Of a stretch of DNA of 8,035 bases, positions 6,501 to 8,035 are shown piece after piece. The stretch is from contig JAGLLQ010000260.1 in NCBI GenBank assembly GCA_023140455.1, positions 1-8,035 of the forward strand, read 5' to 3'. The stretch's first letter is position 1. Each line of letters starts with the position of its first letter. A model generated the notes under the pieces. That model saw only the letters and a program-made list of their open reading frames with translations, searched no databases and had not been told where the DNA came from. Both the position numbers and the translations under genes were made by a program. The stretch is from Desulfobacteraceae bacterium. Lineage in GTDB: Bacteria; Desulfobacterota; Desulfobacteria; Desulfobacterales; Desulfobacteraceae.

Positions 6501-8035
6501 CTCCTTTATTTTGCAAAAACTCACAGAATTTGACGATTTCCTCTTCTCCGCCTGATACTGCAGTCTGTTTTTCACTATTTTTATTTGTAACATAGATATT
6601 GGATACAAAAGATTCTCTGATTAATGTTTCAACCTCTTTTTCATTCTTAAAAACAACCATTATCTTACCGGGGATCTCATCCCCTGCTTCCTTCATCAAA
6701 TCTGCACGTTTAATAATAAGATTCATGGCATCATCAAAATCTAACATCCCATTACAATAAAGTGCAGTATATTCACCGACGCTATGGCCGATAAAATAAT
6801 CAGGAGAAAAACCTTCTCTGTGAAGCCTGTCAAAAATTGCAGCTGATGACAGAAAAATGGCAGGTTGAGTATTTTGCGTAAGATTTAAATCAGGGGTGTC
6901 TTTAAACATCATTTCAAGAAGAGAATAGCCTCGTTTTTTAAAAAATATTGCCTCTCCTTTGTCCATTACACTTTTAATATGTGCATCTTTTTCATAAAGC
7001 TCTTTCATCATCTGAGGCCTCTGGGCTCCCTGGCCTGAAAGGAGAGCAACCATCCTGAGTTTGTGACCTTTCTCATCTGAAGAATATGAAAAATCCCTTA
7101 AACGAACATATTCTGCCTGTGCTGCAGGTTGTTTTGCCTGCATTGCCTCCAGACTTTTTGGTATTGCACTGGCAATAACATGCATATGGTTACCGCCAAT
7201 CCCATTAACATTGGATGCAAATCTGACAGGTTTGTTATCAGGAAGTTTTATAAGTTCTTCTGCTGTTCTTAAAACCTTGCTGTCATTTAAAGTGGAATGT
7301 TCTTTTGAATAATTATAATATGGTAAAATCTTGTTATTTTTCACCATCAGCATAAGTTTTGCAAGTGCGACAGCCGGGTTTGCAGCCCTGAAATACCCAA
7401 ACTGAGGTTTTGAATTACCACAATAGACTTCATGGTCAAAGCATTCTTCTGCTACCTGTTTTTCAACCATATCTCCAAAGATATTGGAAAACGCAAACAT
7501 ATCAAGATGACTGATATCCTGTTTTCTGATACCGCTCTTTTTGTAGCAGTCATTGATTGCAGCTGTAAAAACAGGTCCTGAAGGTGAAAGGAGATGATCA
7601 GGAACACTTGATTTTATGGAAAATGCATTTAACTCCCCGTATATTTCCATATCTGCTTCTTTTGCTTTTTTGTAGGTGGTCAGAACATGCATTGCAGCAC
7701 CTTCACCCATAACATAACCATCTGCTCTTGAATCAAAACAATTACAATCGCTTTCAGAAAGAAGTCCCATGCGTTTAAATGCCATTAATGCTGCAGGATA
7801 AAGATTTGTATCAACACCACCTGTGAGGGCAAAATCCATATCTTTAAACAAAATATCCCTGGCAGCATTCCGCATTGCCACACTGGCTGATGCACATGAA
7901 GCATCAACAACATAATTTGCGCCGTTAAACCCGAAGTAATTGGCAATCCTGCCTGATATTATGTTTGAAAGAAGCCCTGGAATTGTATCACCATTGTTCT
8001 CAGGAATTTTTTCCTCAATAACAGAAACAACATGA
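559..8035 (-). CDS. Pfa-like multidomain fatty acid/polyketide synthase (KS-AT-KS-ACPx3-KR-DH), 5' end missing
   Basis: A single frame runs from the window edge to TAG at 559-561 with no frameshift, giving at least 2491 residues. Domains in order, counting from the GTG at 7881: KS1 (before 1 to about 241), AT (275-575), a linker of about 100 residues, KS2 (674-1180), a Val/Pro/Glu-rich linker, ACP1 (1267-1340), ACP2 (1382-1452), ACP3 (1488-1557), KR (1631-2131) and DH (2160-2440). The GTG is not the start: the frame stays open for 51 more codons, and these encode conserved KS sequence including the active-site Cys at 7894-7896. The order resembles PfaA of omega-3/secondary lipid synthases, but with a second KS after the AT. 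Expected chemistry is malonyl loading, decarboxylative condensation, NADPH ketoreduction and dehydration on ACP-bound chains, presumably in the cytoplasm. No enoyl reductase or thioesterase is seen. The product is unknown. No gene symbol is given because the architecture departs from PfaA. Confidence 0.93.
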   Translation of the reverse strand, partial: HVVSVIEEKIPENNGDTIPGLLSNIISGRIANYFGFNGANYVVDASCASASVAMRNAARDILFKDMDFALTGGVDTNLYPAALMAFKRMGLLSESDCNCFDSRADGYVMGEGAAMHVLTTYKKAKEADMEIYGELNAFSIKSSVPDHLLSPSGPVFTAAINDCYKKSGIRKQDISHLDMFAFSNIFGDMVEKQVAEECFDHEVYCGNSKPQFGYFRAANPAVALAKLMLMVKNNKILPYYNYSKEHSTLNDSKVLRTAEELIKLPDNKPVRFASNVNGIGGNHMHVIASAIPKSLEAMQAKQPAAQAEYVRLRDFSYSSDEKGHKLRMVALLSGQGAQRPQMMKELYEKDAHIKSVMDKGEAIFFKKRGYSLLEMMFKDTPDLNLTQNTQPAIFLSSAAIFDRLHREGFSPDYFIGHSVGEYTALYCNGMLDFDDAMNLIIKRADLMKEAGDEIPGKIMVVFKNEKEVETLIRESFVSNIYVTNKNSEKQTAVSGGEEEIVKFCEFLQNKGVAFTKLNLSGAFHTPLLKKASEKLREYLDTIRLKDTRYGKIISNTLGQPYSERRHEVKDLLAKQIISPVEFIKSIEYVYASGRTHFIEIGPSKLLVNLLKNINIADYNTAVAVDIKKGEKASFDACMGYLRSYNSIFTHPTILPEPKDETFMNDTTEPVPTIAEIPVAMSSDQDFETFKHNNSQYIDNLLFKEYQRQKKEAAAYAFEKFNFSVEPIIISGVSLGLPGKARKVFASDNFDAIIDGKNFIEPLTPEGQELIIDKNITKLYKQPDGSAKFVKITKAEDVIHLAGQLGYFDLTDEYGIKEQYDISMSLGIAAGIEALKDAGIPLVMQYKLSKNGKSYIPDGFALPEEMQEDTGVILTSLFPNGETLIGELENYYYEKFFLKPYEEFENIYYYLMEQVQDVNVKEELTEWFFKAKLRKKKNHGEFKFDRNFLINCCPLGSAHLAQIIKAKGPNTLVSSACASTTLAIGIAEDWIRVGRCKRVIVVGGENATSEKQTQWIGSGFLALGAATIKKRVSEAAKPFDEDRNGTILGSGAVGLIVETREQATKRGMNGQAEILGTHIANSGFHAYNIDVPHMTKEMTKFINKVERQHGISKDEYADKLLFMSHETYTPARGGSADAEVQALEATFSKYLNDICISNTKGFTGHTLGAAIEDVVLIKALQKRKAPPIANLQKIPKHFSKLNFSSKDKIDAEYGMHLAAGFGSHFAFIFVKRIQEKTFENNPVYHAWLQKISKAQNPELKLIDNMLCVVSDGEPAIRKTKVAAEVKQQTAQVPVKEVEAPEVPEIPVTELNLAASSVNHIDKIKEIIAIQTGYTTDMLEDDLDLEADLGIDTVKQVEIFGSLASKFGFTVPDDLKLRDLNTIVKLSDYVASQIGQAQPSSAAPAVDSKPEINMESTVDTVAGNGAGSKGGMEDVIENVRVIISEQTGYTTDMLEDDLDLEADLGIDTVKQVEIFGSLANKFGFSVPDDLRLRDLNTIAKLSEYVGIQAGGQINVETPASAAQDTDADASTGVSGDGSDNIEQVRVIISEQTGYTTDMLEDDLDLEADLGIDTVKQVEIFGSLANKFGFSVPDDLRLRDLNTIAKLSEYINTISTNTSGAKNETSSPVQPEIKEVEAEKDTTKQVSVTPIEETDDQFPDPASPIKRLIVRAEQADALEPGTRDLKGKKVIVSLDQHGFAEKIIEKIKAKKGKVITIGNKGGKNKADFKFDLTDVKACEKRVKEFKEKYPEIDGFIHLAPLDYYFSKTEPDEAQSDKEINATIKSFFVMIKSLFETLDRKDNIIGTITFDSVVFPYLQELKDCGDIHPAFGGLAGLLKTVNKEMADTMVKVVDFSYKQPKKSINKITEVFLDELLSNDTRCEVGYKNKKRYCLSMKPSIADKTQDIVNENDTMLVTGGAGGITYEIIKKVVAKYKTNLIILDINDIYSTDKRYLDKNMGQPELMEMLKTDMKGEKPIQIKKALDQLLRVRQSVENIENLKSMGVSVDYNCVDVTDYKAVKKAVDKYDKIDGIFHAAGMEMSQFIPKKELWAFELVVDVKVKGMRNLLRATEGRDYKYFFTFSSVTARFGNEGQVDYTSANDLIGKTLFRQKQLNPEKTYKVYAWTAWGGVGMATNPTVRTVLEERGIQFLPMDQGVKFFMADLLDKTEAEMVFSGLDYSFDIDGLLGDPSDVAFPFLDDIVEQSEKSTTYSRVLDLDRDVFLHDHTMDDVPLFLGSTGIETMAQGAKSILNKDGYFVELTDFSIPYGIKLLKGRPKELLITTNKEADDVYTCNISSQFKNPKGIAMGDPILHYQGKYKFADKPLKAKKIKVPEFTPVKYDGDVETLVYNPKRLFMFGLFGTITDINSFDGKKLITTINDTSEKEFFKGLKNPNFVAAPVFVDAMFQTGGLLEFFTTNMTVLPYKIESLKFYKPVLKNEEYYCITEKINSGEETNTYNLKLVDKKGNIYIEVSSFEMVKINQLAKEDRILELIEY
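562..1404 (-). other. DH domain: C-terminal double-hotdog dehydratase
   Basis: The last 280 residues look like a polyketide synthase dehydratase. The first hotdog has His2171 in DHTMDDVPLFLGSTGIETM, aligning with the family DH-x-V-x-G-x-x-x-x-P-G motif. The second has Asp2348 and Gln2352 in VFVDAMFQTGG, aligning with the family LDAxxQ. Both catalytic residues (His and Asp) are thus present. The Gly and Pro of the HxxxGxxxxP signature are Asp and Leu here. It would remove water from the beta-hydroxyacyl-ACP; a PfaA-like C-terminal DH is the closest parallel. The protein ends directly after the fold, with no thioesterase or reductase. Confidence 0.78.
1489..2991 (-). other. KR domain: NADPH-dependent ketoreductase
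   Basis: This is a two-part short-chain dehydrogenase fold (about residues 1631-2131). The first half (from LKGKKVIVSLD) is a Rossmann-like structural part without a cofactor motif. The catalytic half has the nucleotide-binding TGGAGGIT beginning at Thr1862, then Ser2029 in FSSVTARFG, Tyr2042 and Asn2046 in DYTSAND, with the usual 13-residue Ser-Tyr spacing. DVKVKG supplies the likely catalytic Lys. A segment of about 50 extra residues between the second strand and CVDVTD (with MKGEKPIQIKKALDQLL) matches what I recall of KRs in Pfa/Hgl-like synthases. It would reduce the beta-ketoacyl-ACP to the beta-hydroxy form and looks intact. Confidence 0.9.
3211..3420 (-). other. ACP3 carrier domain with Thr at the attachment site
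   Basis: This is the third carrier domain (about residues 1488-1557), with Thr1520 at the attachment position (codon 3322-3324). Its protein sequence equals ACP2 over 66 residues, yet many third codon positions differ. It is followed by a linker of about 70 residues (Ser/Thr/Glu/Lys-rich) leading to the ketoreductase. Confidence 0.88.
3317..4050 (-). repeat. Three tandem direct repeats encoding the ACP cores
   Basis: The 74 bases at 3632-3705 and 3977-4050 are identical, and the matching stretch at 3317-3390 differs at four positions. Each covers the sequence around the carrier motif (TGYTTDMLEDDLDLEADLGI plus the start of the following helix). The copies are spaced 345 and 315 bases apart, whole numbers of codons (115 and 105), as expected for an in-frame domain array. 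Outside this core the copies diverge much more at the DNA level. Confidence 0.9.
3526..3738 (-). other. ACP2 carrier domain with Thr at the attachment site
   Basis: This is the second carrier domain (about residues 1382-1452), with the same helix-II motif LGIDTVKQVEIF and Thr1415 at the attachment position (codon 3637-3639). From VRVIISEQTG to the end of AKLSEY it is identical to ACP3 in protein sequence. It is flanked by low-complexity linkers rich in Ala, Ser, Gly and Asp that keep the carriers mobile. Tandem carriers are typical of Pfa synthases, where extra copies raise output. Confidence 0.88.
3862..4083 (-). other. ACP1 carrier domain with Thr at the attachment site
   Basis: This is a four-helix carrier domain (about residues 1267-1340). 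DLEADLGIDTVKQVEIF is the helix-II motif, and KFGFTVPDDLKLRDLNT leads into helix III/IV. The residue aligned with the phosphopantetheinylated Ser of D-S-(I/V/L) motifs is Thr1300 (codon 3982-3984). It is preceded by a Val/Pro/Glu-rich linker after KS2. It differs from ACP2 and ACP3 at several positions (for example DKIKEIIAIQ, ASKFGFT, LKLRD), making it the most divergent of the three. Confidence 0.88.
4342..5862 (-). other. KS2 domain: complete ketosynthase with Cys-His-His
   Basis: The domain starts at EPIIISGVSLGLPG (about 674), equivalent to the usual IAIVGMGCRFPG, and ends near residue 1180 after AAGFGSHFAFIFVKR. The nucleophile is Cys925 in SSACAST. The first His is His1073 in SHETYTPARGGSA, a variant of the family AHGTGTP. 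The second is His1113 in KGFTGHTLGAA. The full triad makes this the likely condensing enzyme of the protein. About 50 extra residues (roughly 828-887), rich in Tyr, Phe, Glu and Lys, lie between the early GVILTSLFPNG strand and the nucleophile. Its place between AT and the ACPs is unusual for a PfaA-like protein. Confidence 0.9.
6157..7059 (-). other. AT domain: malonyl-type acyltransferase
   Basis: All landmarks of an FabD-like acyltransferase are present: GQGAQ (283-287), QPAIF, the nucleophile elbow GHSVGEY with Ser367, Arg392 in KRADLM (25 residues after the Ser, as in FabD), and GAFHTPLL with the catalytic His473. The GHSVGE and GAFH forms, with the carboxylate-binding Arg, point to malonyl rather than methylmalonyl or acyl substrates. 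Its role is to move malonyl from malonyl-CoA onto the downstream ACPs. The domain looks intact. Substrate choice is inferred from motifs only. Confidence 0.9.
7161..8035 (-). other. KS1 domain (partial): ketosynthase with Cys but no catalytic His
   Basis: The visible part begins inside the domain. NIISGRIANYFGF leads to the nucleophile motif VDASCASA, with the Cys codon at 7894-7896. ALTGGVD, the FDSRADGYVMGEGAA core and a C-terminal SNVNGIGGNHMHVIA follow, all standard KS landmarks. The PG..SNI..GRIAN run resembles the KS of Pfa-type synthases. Ungapped alignment to the family motif AHGTGTPLGD gives MFAFSNIFGD, so the first catalytic His is Phe129. The family motif KTNIGH aligns with KPQFGY, so the second His is Tyr163, while the conserved Lys (158) is kept. 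Condensation by the normal decarboxylative route is therefore doubtful. The domain could be a transacylating or loading KS, a chain-length-factor-like partner of KS2, or structural. Confidence 0.88.

Noticed and set aside
559..8035. Naming the synthase pfaA
   Set aside because: The extra KS2, the degenerate KS1 and the Thr carriers depart from characterised PfaA, and no Pfa partner genes are visible in the window.

Overview
The window holds two genes that converge on a 300-base AT-rich gap. On the + strand, the first 258 bases encode the C-terminal part of a GGDEF (diguanylate cyclase-type) domain. On the - strand, almost all the rest (559 to 8035) is one uninterrupted reading frame for a giant multidomain synthase, at least 2491 codons long. 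Its start lies beyond the right-hand edge.

Read from the N-terminal side, the synthase is: ketosynthase 1 (KS1, cut by the window edge), malonyl-type acyltransferase (AT), a complete second ketosynthase (KS2), three tandem acyl carrier protein (ACP) domains, a ketoreductase (KR) and a C-terminal dehydratase-type double hotdog (DH). This resembles PfaA of the polyunsaturated fatty acid (secondary lipid) synthases, which is KS-AT-tandem ACPs-KR-DH, but has an extra KS between AT and the ACPs. No enoyl reductase is visible, so full reduction would need a partner encoded elsewhere. The likely chemistry is iterative malonyl extension on the ACPs, then ketoreduction and dehydration, giving a hydroxylated or unsaturated fatty-acyl or polyketide chain. 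The product cannot be read from the sequence.

Three things set the protein apart. KS1 keeps its active-site Cys but has Phe and Tyr where both catalytic His should be, whereas KS2 has the full Cys-His-His set. All three ACPs carry Thr at the position where the phosphopantetheine-bearing Ser normally sits. ACP2 and ACP3 are identical over 66 residues but clearly diverged in synonymous positions, while a 74-base stretch around the carrier motif is perfectly identical between ACP1 and ACP2.

Numbering: residue 1 is the GTG codon at 7879-7881. It is an internal reference point, not the real start. The AT-rich DNA, a Pfa-like megasynthase and a c-di-GMP signalling gene would fit a marine or sediment bacterium, possibly a sulfate-reducing Desulfobacterota. 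This is an inference from general familiarity, not something the window proves.
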